A stretch of 64,000 nt of DNA from MWDV01 sp002070715 (GTDB lineage Bacteria > Verrucomicrobiota > Verrucomicrobiia > Limisphaerales > MWDV01), in the NCBI GenBank assembly GCA_035411585.1, contig DAONTI010000002.1:124001-188000 (forward strand), in the 5' to 3' direction. Below the pieces are notes generated by a model. It did no database searches. It saw only the letters and a list, made by a program, of their open reading frames with translations, and had not been told where the DNA came from. Positions within the stretch are counted from its first letter, which is position 1. Every line of letters starts with the position of its first letter. Made by a program: the position numbers and the translations under genes. Shown here piece after piece: positions 17,129 to 25,087 of the stretch.

Positions 17129-17593
17129 GTGAACACGGACAACGTAGCAGATTGGACCTTTTACAACTCGTGCTACCGGCACGGAGTGGATGAAAAGCGT
17201 CGCGTGCAAGTCCCGGCCAAGTGGCGTCCGGAGGGCGAGGGCGCCGAGTTCACGTTGATCGTCTGGCCCAAAGAAAAAGTCGGGGCGTGCCTGCGGGTAT
17301 TGCCGCCGAAAGAGATGGTGGAGTTGCTGCAGACGATTGATCAGATGCCCAACACCGATCCGAACAAGACGGTGCTCAAGCGGGTCATCGGCAGCAAGTC
17401 AGCGCAGGTGGCGGTGGACAAGGCGGGGCGGATTTGTCTGCCCGAGGAAATGGCGCGGGCGGCGGGCATCACAAACGAAGCCATGTTGGTCGGGTTGTTG
17501 GACCGTTTTGAGATTTGGAGTCCGCAGCGTTATCGCCAAATCGAGGTGACGGACAATGTGCTGGCGCAGGAAGCATTCAAACTGATGGAGTGA
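17129..17593 (+). CDS. mraZ: transcriptional regulator MraZ
   Basis: MraZ is the DNA-binding regulator at the head of dcw clusters, with an AbrB-like double fold. The 154-residue product shows the two repeats: YRHGVDEKRRVQVPAKWR near the N-terminus and VAVDKAGRICLPEEMARAAG in the second half. The start is GTG 17129, since no ATG lies between the operator and the conserved sequence. Phased GTGG repeats 40-70 bases upstream fit autoregulation. It is followed within 3 bases by an unknown gene instead of directly by rsmH. Confidence 0.93.
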   Translation: MNTDNVADWTFYNSCYRHGVDEKRRVQVPAKWRPEGEGAEFTLIVWPKEKVGACLRVLPPKEMVELLQTIDQMPNTDPNKTVLKRVIGSKSAQVAVDKAGRICLPEEMARAAGITNEAMLVGLLDRFEIWSPQRYRQIEVTDNVLAQEAFKLME

Positions 17594-17596
17594 GTG

Positions 17597-18112
17597 ATGA
17601 GTCTGGGCCGATTGCTGACAACGGGAAAAGCGTTCACCAGCTTGCGCGATTTGCCGACATCCTATCGGATGCGGCGTGAGGCGTTGCTGCCGAAGTTTGG
17701 CGCCAAGCGAGATCCCTTTACCTCCGCCCCGCCATCGGTCTCCGAGACACAAGCGCCCCGCCCAGAAACAGCGGCACGACCGGAGTCACCCGCGCGTTCG
17801 GGAGGTTGGCTGTGGAAATGGCTGCGGCGGAAACCGCGCCCCACGAAACCGGAGAACGGCCGGCGGACGCCGCTGCTGAAAGTGGGTTCGAGCCGGCGGC
17901 TCCGCACACCGGTTCAAGGCGAGCTCTTGCTGAGCCAGGTGAAGGTGGCGCGCAACGATTTGATGGATGCGGATGGTCCGGGGACGACACGGGTGAACGG
18001 CGTTTCACTGTCCCGGGTGCCCGGGGCGGCACCGCTCTTGGGCGGAGCCAAGGCGGCGAGCCAGGCGCTGGATCGGCTGGCCGAGCGCATTACCGGCACC
18101 CGGTTGCCTTGA
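17597..18112 (+). CDS. hypothetical protein in the dcw cluster
   Basis: This 172-residue protein (from a GTG at 17594; 171 from ATG 17597) is not recognised. It is rich in Arg, Pro and Ala, has no transmembrane segment, and contains a basic stretch (WLRRKPRPTKPENGRR) and a central low-complexity region of about 40 residues. The N-terminus (SLGRLLTTGKAFTSLRDLP) and the LSRVPGAAPLLGGAKAASQALDRL segment near the C-terminus look more ordered. It starts 3 bases after mraZ and ends 23 bases before rsmH, so it is translated as part of the dcw operon. A role linked to division or to the ribosome is only inferred from position. Confidence 0.65.
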   Translation: MSLGRLLTTGKAFTSLRDLPTSYRMRREALLPKFGAKRDPFTSAPPSVSETQAPRPETAARPESPARSGGWLWKWLRRKPRPTKPENGRRTPLLKVGSSRRLRTPVQGELLLSQVKVARNDLMDADGPGTTRVNGVSLSRVPGAAPLLGGAKAASQALDRLAERITGTRLP

Positions 18113-18135
18113 GGGAAAGGTGAGGCCGATGGGCG

Positions 18136-19056
18136 ATGGCTTCCTTTCTGCACCAGCCGGTGTTGTTGGCCGAAGTGATCGCCGCATTGCGGCCCCGGAC
18201 GAACGGACGGTACGCCGACGGGACGCTCGGTGGGGGTGGACACGCGGCCGCCATCCTGAAGGCGAGTTCACCGAATGGATGGTTGTTCGGATGCGATCGC
18301 GATGGCGTGGCGCTGGAGGCGGCGCGGGAACGATTGGCGGAGTTCACGGGTCGGTTTGAACTGCGCCGGGGGAATTTTGCGGAACTGGCGGGCTGGGTGC
18401 CGGTCGGCAGTTGCGACGGAGTAGTGCTGGATTTAGGGGTGAGTTCGCCGCAACTGGACACGCCGGAACGCGGTTTCAGCCATCAACACGATGGTCCGTT
18501 GGATATGCGCATGGATGAGCGTCAAGGCTTGACGGCGGCCGAACTGGTGAACCAGGCCAGCGCGGAAGAACTGGCCCGGCTCTTTGCGGAACTGGGCGGC
18601 GAACGGCAGGCGCGGCGGTTCGCCCGGGCCATCGTGCGCGAGCGACCGTTGTCCACGACGCGGCAACTTGCGGGGTTGATTGAGCGGCTCGTGCCGCGCG
18701 CCGGGCGCCGGACGCATCCGGCCACAAAGGTTTTTCAGGCGTTACGCCTGGCGGTGAATGACGAGTTGGGTTCTTTGAAGCGCGGTCTGGCGGCGGGGTG
18801 GTCGCTGTTGAAGCCGGGGGGGCGCCTGGCGGTCATCACGTTCCATTCGCTGGAGGATCGCATCGTGAAACAATTCGGGCGGGATCTGGCGCGGGAGTAC
18901 ACCTTCCCGGGTCCGGTGGATGTGCCGGAACTGCGGCAACCGCGTCCGCCCGAAGCGCGTTGGTGGCAGCGGAAAGCGGTTGTGCCCGGAGCAGCGGAAC
19001 TGGCCGCGAACCCGCGCAGTCGCAGCGCGCAATTACGGGTGTTGGAGAAGATTTGA
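18136..19056 (+). CDS. rsmH: 16S rRNA m4C1402 methyltransferase
   Basis: RsmH (MraW) methylates N4 of C1402 in the 16S rRNA P-site using S-adenosylmethionine. The 306-residue protein has the N-terminal FLHQPVLLAEVIAAL and YADGTLGGGGHAAAIL (methyl-donor loop), DGVVLDLGVSSPQLD in the middle and ITFHSLEDRIVKQFGRD near the C-terminus, all diagnostic. The ending SAQLRVLEKI is typical. Its stop is directly followed by ftsL (ATG one base later), so the two are probably translationally coupled. Confidence 0.97.
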   Translation: MASFLHQPVLLAEVIAALRPRTNGRYADGTLGGGGHAAAILKASSPNGWLFGCDRDGVALEAARERLAEFTGRFELRRGNFAELAGWVPVGSCDGVVLDLGVSSPQLDTPERGFSHQHDGPLDMRMDERQGLTAAELVNQASAEELARLFAELGGERQARRFARAIVRERPLSTTRQLAGLIERLVPRAGRRTHPATKVFQALRLAVNDELGSLKRGLAAGWSLLKPGGRLAVITFHSLEDRIVKQFGRDLAREYTFPGPVDVPELRQPRPPEARWWQRKAVVPGAAELAANPRSRSAQLRVLEKI

Positions 19057-19057
19057 A

Positions 19058-19438
19058 ATGGCACGGAATCGAAGACATCAGGCCGCATCGGTCCGTTTCG
19101 GGCCGGCGGTGGCGGCGTTTCTGATCTGCCTGTTACTGGGCGGCTCGGGCGTGGGCTATGTCTGGCAAAAGAACCAGATCAAGGAACTGGGCGACGCGCG
19201 CAAAAAACGCGAGCAACGCCTGGCCGAGCTACAACGCAACAACGAGAAACTCCGCCGCCAACTCGCGCTGCTGCGGTCGCCGGCTTTTATTGACCGGCGG
19301 GTGCGCGAGTTGAATCTCGGTCTGGTGCCGCCGCTGCCCTCGCAGGTCTTGAGCCTGCCGGAGCCGGTGGCCGCCCCAGCGCCGGACGCGCCGCCGTCCG
19401 CCGCGCAGTTTGCCGATCACCCGCCGCGGGCGGGTTGA
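19058..19438 (+). CDS. ftsL: FtsL-like division protein
   Basis: This 126-residue bitopic protein has a short basic cytoplasmic N-terminus (MARNRRHQ), one transmembrane helix (about residues 14-33) and a coiled coil (about 38-75, KNQIKELGDARKKREQRL and following), then RSPAFIDRRVRELNLGLVPP and a Pro/Ala-rich tail. Topology, size and position between rsmH and ftsI identify it as FtsL, which joins FtsQ and FtsB in activating septal synthesis. FtsL proteins are too variable for motif-based proof. The ATG lies one base after the rsmH stop. Confidence 0.8.
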   Translation: MARNRRHQAASVRFGPAVAAFLICLLLGGSGVGYVWQKNQIKELGDARKKREQRLAELQRNNEKLRRQLALLRSPAFIDRRVRELNLGLVPPLPSQVLSLPEPVAAPAPDAPPSAAQFADHPPRAG

Positions 19439-19444
19439 AGTCCA

Positions 19445-19501
19445 TTTACCGCCGCCCGTGACGCCGTCGGATGAGGAACCGATCGCCGCGGGCGCGCGGT
19501 A
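19445..19501 (+). repeat. 57-bp direct repeat, copy 1
   Basis: This segment, just after ftsL, is repeated at 19561-19617 with a single base difference (position 51, c against t). The copies are 116 bases apart. A GC-rich stem-loop (19517-19533, ggcggcc/ggccgcc) lies between them. Confidence 0.9.
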
Positions 19502-19560
19502 ACAATTTGAAAAACCGGCGGCCCGGGGCCGCCCCAAAACCAAAACATGATGCAACCATT

Positions 19561-19617
19561 TTTACCGCCGCCCGTGACGCCGTCGGATGAGGAACCGATC
19601 GCCGCGGGCGTGCGGTA
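19561..19617 (+). repeat. 57-bp direct repeat, copy 2, in the ftsI leader
   Basis: This is the second copy of the repeat at 19445-19501. It ends 7 bases before the ftsI start codon. It also lies within a 23-codon open frame (19547-19618, ATG-ATG start, rich in Pro and Glu) that would stop just before ftsI, so a leader peptide is possible but unproven. Confidence 0.85.
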
Positions 19618-19624
19618 GCTTTGT

Positions 19625-21499
19625 ATGGCGCAGAAAATCCAATTCCGCCGCTGTCTGATACTGGCCCTGCTGTTGTGCCTGGGCTTTGTCGGTCTGGGCT
19701 ATCGGTTGGTGGATCTCCAGGTGCTGCGCCATGAGGAACTGGCGGCCAAGGCGCGTTGGAATCACAAGCTCACGTCGTTCCGCGAGCCGCGGCGGGGAGA
19801 CATTTTGGATGCCCAAGGCAACCCGCTGGCCACCAGCGTGTTCGTCAAGACGATCTGCGCCGATCCGTCCTTGGTGGGCGGCTGGCAACGGAAGATCGCC
19901 CAGACGCTCGCGCCCCTCTTGCAGGTTCCCGAGACGGAACTTGAGCAACGGCTGCAACCACGCCTGCGCCGTGAGGCCTCGGGAACGGTTATTACGAACC
20001 GTTACGTGGTGCTCAAGCGCAAGGTATCCGTGGAAACGTGGCAGCAAATCCAACAGGCCATGGCCGAACTGGATTTCGGGTTTGATATCAAACAATTACC
20101 CCGGGCCCAACGGACGTTCTATTACCTCCTCCGCCGCAAAGCGGTGTTTGCCGACTCTGTGGGTGACCAGTTGCGGATTTATCCCAATAAATCGCTCGCG
20201 GCGCACGTGCTGGGGTATGTGGGAACGGAGGAGCGGGATTTGGGGTACACCAAGCTGTTGGACACAGTGGGCCGGGATGGCATTGAACTGGCCTTGAACT
20301 CGAAACTCAGGGGGGTGCCTGGCTGGCGGGTGACCGAGACTGACAGCCGGCGTCGCGAGGTGGTGGCGTTGCGGGGACAGGATGTCACCCCGCGTGACGG
20401 CTTGAACGTGGTGTTGACCCTCGATTCTATGTTGCAACACCACTTGGAAACCGCCTTGGCGGAGGCCATGCAAAAGCACGAACCCATCAGCATCACCGGC
20501 ATCGTGGTGCGCCCGCGTTCGGGGGAAATTCTGGCGATGGCCACGTTGCCCAATTTTGATCCCAACTGCCCGGGAGCCGTGTCCGCTGACGCCCGCCGCA
20601 ATCGCATTATCACCGACATCATGGAGCCGGGTTCGACCTTCAAGATCGTGGTCGTTTCCGGGGCGTTGAATGACGGTGTGGTGCGGTTGCAGGATCAGTT
20701 CGACTGCGAAAATGGACGGTTCGCGTTCGCGGGGCGGATTTTGCACGACCACCATCCGTATGGCGTCATCCCCGTCGAGCGCATCATTGCCAAATCGTCG
20801 AACATCGGTTCGGCCAAAATCGGCATTAAATTGGGTGAGGCGCGGCTCCATGAATACATTCGTGCTTTTGGCTTTGGCGAGAAGACGGGCCTGCCATTAC
20901 TCGGCGAAGTGTCCGGCTATGTGCCGCCGGTGAAGAACTGGTACAAGGTGTCTATTGCCCAGATTCCCATGGGTCACGGGCTGACGGCCACCCGCTTGCA
21001 AATGGTCATGGCCATGGCCGCGATTGCCAATGGCGGCGTGTTGATGCGCCCGATGCTGGTGAACCGGCTGGAAGATCGCCAGGGCAATCTGGTGGCGCAA
21101 TACGCGCCGCAGGCGGTTCGGCGGGTCGTCAGCGAGGCGGCGGCCCGCGAAATGATCAAGGCATTGCGGGCGGTGACCCTGCCCGACGGCACGGCGGCCC
21201 AGGCGGCTTTGGAATACTACGATGTCGCCGGCAAGACGGGCACCGCGCAAAAAGCCGGACGCGGCGGTTACATGCCGGGCAAGTATTTCTCGTCCTTTAT
21301 CGGGTTCTTCCCTGCGGACAATCCCGAATTGTGCATCTCCATCGTTTTGGATGAACCCCAGCACGGATATTACGGCGGCCAGGTCGCCGCGCCGGTGTTC
21401 CGTCAGTTTGCGGAACTCGCGGCCAATCACCTCAACATTCGTCCCGATAAAACTGAAGAACCAACCCCATCGGCTCAAATGGCCGCGCACCGACCGTGA
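19625..21499 (+). CDS. ftsI: septal peptidoglycan transpeptidase FtsI (PBP3)
   Basis: FtsI cross-links septal peptidoglycan in the periplasm, anchored by one N-terminal helix (about residues 9-28). The 624-residue protein has a pedestal domain (RRGDILDAQGNPLATS) and a transpeptidase domain with all three active-site motifs: SxxK in EPGSTFKIVV (~339), SxN in KSSNIGS (~393) and KTG in AGKTGTAQK (~539). No key residue is missing. It follows ftsL across a 186-base gap that holds a duplicated 57-bp segment. murE would normally follow but is absent. Confidence 0.96.
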   Translation: MAQKIQFRRCLILALLLCLGFVGLGYRLVDLQVLRHEELAAKARWNHKLTSFREPRRGDILDAQGNPLATSVFVKTICADPSLVGGWQRKIAQTLAPLLQVPETELEQRLQPRLRREASGTVITNRYVVLKRKVSVETWQQIQQAMAELDFGFDIKQLPRAQRTFYYLLRRKAVFADSVGDQLRIYPNKSLAAHVLGYVGTEERDLGYTKLLDTVGRDGIELALNSKLRGVPGWRVTETDSRRREVVALRGQDVTPRDGLNVVLTLDSMLQHHLETALAEAMQKHEPISITGIVVRPRSGEILAMATLPNFDPNCPGAVSADARRNRIITDIMEPGSTFKIVVVSGALNDGVVRLQDQFDCENGRFAFAGRILHDHHPYGVIPVERIIAKSSNIGSAKIGIKLGEARLHEYIRAFGFGEKTGLPLLGEVSGYVPPVKNWYKVSIAQIPMGHGLTATRLQMVMAMAAIANGGVLMRPMLVNRLEDRQGNLVAQYAPQAVRRVVSEAAAREMIKALRAVTLPDGTAAQAALEYYDVAGKTGTAQKAGRGGYMPGKYFSSFIGFFPADNPELCISIVLDEPQHGYYGGQVAAPVFRQFAELAANHLNIRPDKTEEPTPSAQMAAHRP

Positions 21500-21789
21500 A
21501 CCCTGGATGATTTTATGAATGCATACTCCATGATCCCCCACCACTTGTTCGTCGCCGCTGTGGCTGGCAACCGGCGTTCGCGCCCGGCCCCCGGCGAATC
21601 GTGGCCCACCATTTTGGTCGAGCCTGCCGACCGGACTGCGGCTTGGCAGGAGGAGAAACGCCGCCGCGCGGCGCTCCCCGCCCTCGTGTTGCGGCCGATC
21701 TTGGCTCCCGGCGAAGAGCGGTTGGGCTGAAAGAGCCGGGCGCGGGAGACGGAATCTTTCCGCGGGGCCGCGCCCAATAGATCCACAGC

Positions 21790-22530
21790 ATGAACTCTTC
21801 GACCAAGCCGCATCTGCTGGGATTGCTGGCCGGGCTGTTTCTGGCCGCCGCCCTGGTGTTATCCGCGCTGTTGGTGTCGCGCGCCTGGTTGAAGATCGCC
21901 GAGACGCAAAACATCGTGGTCACCGGCTCGGCCCGTCGCGCGGTGCGGGCGGACCTCGCCGTGTGGCGGGGAATGTTCTCGGTGGAAGCGGACACGTTGC
22001 TGGAAGCCCAACAGCGGTTGAAAGTGGATTTGGGAAAGGTTCAGGCCTTCCTGACGGCCGGCGGCTTCACCAATTCCATTTTTTCGCCGATCAACATTCA
22101 GGAATTGCAGGCCACGCAACGGGACGAGCTGGGGTTCATCCAGCAACGCACCTCGGGCTACCGCTTGACCCAAAATGTGGAGGTGCGCTCGTCTGACGTG
22201 GACCGCATCACCGAACTCAACCAGCAAAGCACGGTGCTGGTGGAACGCGGCGTTCTGTTCACGCCGTTGCCGCCTCAATATCTCTACACGCGCGCCGGGG
22301 AGGCCAAGATTGAGATGCTCGCGGAGGCCACGCAGGATGCGCGCGCGCGGGCGGAGCAGATTGCCGCCCAAGGGGGGCGGTCCCTGCAGACTTTGCGCGC
22401 CGCCCGGATGGGCGTATTCCAAATCACACCGGTGCATTCCAGTGACACCAGCGCCGAAGGACTCAACGACACCACTTCCCTGGAAAAAACCATTCTCTCA
22501 GTCGTATCCGCCACCTTTTCCCTCAAATAA
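21790..22530 (+). CDS. SIMPL-domain (DUF541) membrane-anchored protein
   Basis: This 246-residue protein has one N-terminal transmembrane helix (about residues 9-32) followed by a periplasmic SIMPL/DUF541 domain. Typical features are IVVTGSARRAVRADLAVW at its start, the paired QRLKVDLGKVQAFLTAGGF helix, and YTRAGEAKIEMLAEATQDARARAEQIA. SIMPL proteins are widespread and their roles are poorly defined. Here it occupies the place where murE stands in most dcw clusters, 3 bases before murF. The spacing implies co-transcription. A division or wall role is inferred from location only. Confidence 0.85.
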   Translation: MNSSTKPHLLGLLAGLFLAAALVLSALLVSRAWLKIAETQNIVVTGSARRAVRADLAVWRGMFSVEADTLLEAQQRLKVDLGKVQAFLTAGGFTNSIFSPINIQELQATQRDELGFIQQRTSGYRLTQNVEVRSSDVDRITELNQQSTVLVERGVLFTPLPPQYLYTRAGEAKIEMLAEATQDARARAEQIAAQGGRSLQTLRAARMGVFQITPVHSSDTSAEGLNDTTSLEKTILSVVSATFSLK

Positions 22531-22533
22531 CTC

Positions 22534-23928
22534 ATGGACGCCCGCCCGCTGAAATTCATCGCTGCCGCTTGTGCCGGGGAACTGTTACAAGGCGCGCCCG
22601 ACACTCTGGCGACGCGGGTTTGCACCGATTCGCGGCAGGCGCGGGCGGGAGACGTGTTCATTGCGTTGCGGGGGGAACGGTTTGACGGGCACGATTTCGT
22701 GGACGATGTGGCGGCCAAGGGCGTTGTGGCCGTGGTGGTGGAGCGCGGAAAAATTCCTTCGCCACAGCTTCCGGCGGCGGTGATCGTGGTGAATGATACC
22801 CGGCGGGCGCTGCTGGATTTGGCGGCCGCCTATCGCGCCGACTTCAACCTGCCCGTCGTGGCGGTCGGGGGCTCCAACGGGAAGACGACCACCAAAGATC
22901 TTATCGCCTCGGTATTGGGAATGGGATTTTCCACGCTCGCCAGCGAGGCCAGTTTTAATAACGACATCGGCGTGCCGCTAACGTTGTTGCGGCTCGAATC
23001 GTCTCATCAACTAGCCGTGTTGGAATTGGGCACGAACCATCCCGGTGAACTCGCGCCATTGCTCCGGCTGGCGCAACCGCGTCTGGGTGTGATCACCAAC
23101 ATCGGCCGCGAGCACTTGGAATTCTTCGGTGATCTGGAAGGCGTGGCCCAGGAGGAAGGGGTCTTGGCGGAACATCTGCCGGCGGATGGAACATTGTTTC
23201 TCAATGGGGATGATGCCTGGTCCGAGGCCATTGCCCGGCGCACGGCGGCACGGGTGGTCCGGGTGGGGTGGGGCGAAGGAAACGACTGGCGCGCACGCGA
23301 GGCGCGGTTGACAGGTGATGGTGTGGCATTCCACGTGGAGGTGCCCCGGCCGGAACTGAGCGGTGAATATCAGTTGCAATTGCTTGGCCGGCATCAGATT
23401 ACGAACGCTTTGTTTGCGCTTGGGGTCGGAGAGGAACTCGGTCTGGGCCGCGATGCTTTACGTCGCGGCCTGGCCGAATGCCCGCCGCCGCCCGGGCGGA
23501 TGCGCCGCTGGGAACACAAAGGCGTGCAGATTTTGGATGACACGTACAACGCCAACGCGGACTCCATGGTGGCGGCCCTGCAAGCGTTGGTGGAATTGCC
23601 CTGCAAAGGCCGGCGCCTGGCGGTACTGGGCGACATGGCGGAATTGGGGACGCACAGCGACGCGGCGCACGCGGAAGTGGGGCGCCGCGCCGCGGAACTC
23701 GGCGTGGGCCAGTTGTTCGCCATCGGACGCATGGCCCCGATCATGGCCCAAGGGGCGCGCGCCGCGGGGTTGACGCGCGTCATCGAGTTTCTTGATGTGG
23801 AACCCGCCGCCGCCGCGCTGAAACATTTTGTCAAACCCGGGGATCTCGTGTTGTTGAAGGCGTCGCGCCTGACGCGTTTGGAACGGGTGGCGGAAGCTTT
23901 GCGGACCAATGGGCAGAAGTACGGATGA
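22534..23928 (+). CDS. murF: UDP-MurNAc-tripeptide:D-Ala-D-Ala ligase
   Basis: MurF adds D-Ala-D-Ala to the UDP-MurNAc-tripeptide in the cytoplasm. The 464-residue protein has the N-terminal substrate domain (VCTDSRQARAGDVFIAL), the ATP loop GGSNGKTTTKDL (~112), the LELGTNHPGE motif, TNIGREHLEFFG, and the C-terminal LDDTYNANADSM and LAVLGDMAELG motifs. In the usual AKxKGEI motif, the lysine that is carbamylated in characterised enzymes appears replaced by glutamate (VAQEEGVL). Glutamate could supply the same negative charge. The stop overlaps mraY (ATGA). Confidence 0.94.
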   Translation: MDARPLKFIAAACAGELLQGAPDTLATRVCTDSRQARAGDVFIALRGERFDGHDFVDDVAAKGVVAVVVERGKIPSPQLPAAVIVVNDTRRALLDLAAAYRADFNLPVVAVGGSNGKTTTKDLIASVLGMGFSTLASEASFNNDIGVPLTLLRLESSHQLAVLELGTNHPGELAPLLRLAQPRLGVITNIGREHLEFFGDLEGVAQEEGVLAEHLPADGTLFLNGDDAWSEAIARRTAARVVRVGWGEGNDWRAREARLTGDGVAFHVEVPRPELSGEYQLQLLGRHQITNALFALGVGEELGLGRDALRRGLAECPPPPGRMRRWEHKGVQILDDTYNANADSMVAALQALVELPCKGRRLAVLGDMAELGTHSDAAHAEVGRRAAELGVGQLFAIGRMAPIMAQGARAAGLTRVIEFLDVEPAAAALKHFVKPGDLVLLKASRLTRLERVAEALRTNGQKYG

Positions 23929-25073
23929 TTTATTATCTCAGCCAGGCCTTGCAGGATTGGGTGGCGGAAACGGCATGGGCCGACCATTTGTCGTTCCTGC
24001 GCCTGTTCCGGTACATCACCGTCCGCAGCGCCGGCGCCGCAACGACGGCGTTGGTCTTGAGCTGGTGGTTGGGACCGAAAATCATCGCGTGGCTCCGGCA
24101 ACTCAAGTTCGGGCAGGAATACGCGGATCGGGCCGAGGAAGCCGGCGACTTGAAAGCGCGGGTACTCAGCAAAAAAGGCACACCCACGATGGGTGGGTTG
24201 CTGATTGTGCTGGTGTTGACAGCGAGCACGTTGATCTGGGCGGCTTGGAATTTGTTTGTGGAATTGACCTTGTTGTCGGTGCTGGTGTTGTGCGGACTGG
24301 GGTTTTACGACGACTACGCGAAAATCACCCAACAAAGCGGCGGCGGCGCGCGGCCCGGCATCAAGCTTTGGGTGCAAGTGGCGCTCGCCCTGTTCATCGG
24401 GATTTACTTATGGCTGCTGCCCGATACCAGCAAGCTGATCACGGACATCATGGTGCCGTTTTACAAGTATCCGGTGTTAACCGGCGCGGGCGTGGTGGGG
24501 TTGATCATCACCGGGCTGGCGATTGTGGGCAGCTCCAACGCGGTGAACTTAACGGACGGACTGGATGGTCTGGCGATTGGTTGCACGCTGATCACCGCGT
24601 TTGTTTTCCTGGTGTTCACCTATGTGGCGGGGAATTTTCGCACCGCGGCCTATTTGCAGATTCCGTATGTCAACGGGGCGGGGGAGCTGACCGTGTTTTG
24701 CGCGGCCCTGATCGGCGCCGGCCTGGGCTTTCTGTGGTTCAACTGTCATCCAGCGCAGGTGTTCATGGGCGACACCGGGTCGTTGGCGCTGGGGGGCGCG
24801 TTGGGCATCATCGCCGTGCTGATTCATCAACCGTTCGTGCTGGTGATCGCGGGCGGGGTGTTTGTGATGGAGGCGGGCTCGGTGATCATGCAGCGGGGCT
24901 GGTTCCGGTACACCAAGCGGCGCACCGGCACCGGCCGACGCGTGTTTTTGATGGCGCCCATTCATCATCACTTCGAGAAAAAGGGCTGGTACGAATCGCA
25001 GGTGGTGATGCGGTTTTATATTTTGTGCATCTTGTTTGCGGTGCTGGCGTTGGCCACGCTCAAGATCCGGTGA
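23925..25073 (+). CDS. mraY: phospho-MurNAc-pentapeptide transferase
   Basis: MraY moves phospho-MurNAc-pentapeptide onto undecaprenyl phosphate to form lipid I. The 382-residue protein has about ten membrane segments and the family motifs: KKGTPTMGGLLIV, FYDDYAKI (magnesium-binding Asp pair), NAVNLTDGLDGLAIG, FMGDTGSLALGGALG and PIHHHFEKKGWYES. Length and ending (LATLKIR) are normal. It overlaps murF by 4 bases and precedes murD by 14. Downstream lipid I is processed by murG, also in the cluster. Confidence 0.97.
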   Translation: MIYYLSQALQDWVAETAWADHLSFLRLFRYITVRSAGAATTALVLSWWLGPKIIAWLRQLKFGQEYADRAEEAGDLKARVLSKKGTPTMGGLLIVLVLTASTLIWAAWNLFVELTLLSVLVLCGLGFYDDYAKITQQSGGGARPGIKLWVQVALALFIGIYLWLLPDTSKLITDIMVPFYKYPVLTGAGVVGLIITGLAIVGSSNAVNLTDGLDGLAIGCTLITAFVFLVFTYVAGNFRTAAYLQIPYVNGAGELTVFCAALIGAGLGFLWFNCHPAQVFMGDTGSLALGGALGIIAVLIHQPFVLVIAGGVFVMEAGSVIMQRGWFRYTKRRTGTGRRVFLMAPIHHHFEKKGWYESQVVMRFYILCILFAVLALATLKIR

Positions 25074-25087
25074 TAATCTGATACGAC

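Noticed and set aside
21515..21730. A 71-codon open frame between ftsI and the SIMPL gene
   Set aside because: No ribosome site, Pro/Arg/Ala composition typical of GC-rich noncoding frames, and no recognisable domain.
23285..23315. cgcacgcgaggcgcg in murF, resembling the right end of the alaS RAYT
   Set aside because: Single copy inside conserved coding sequence (RAREARL) with no inverted partner.
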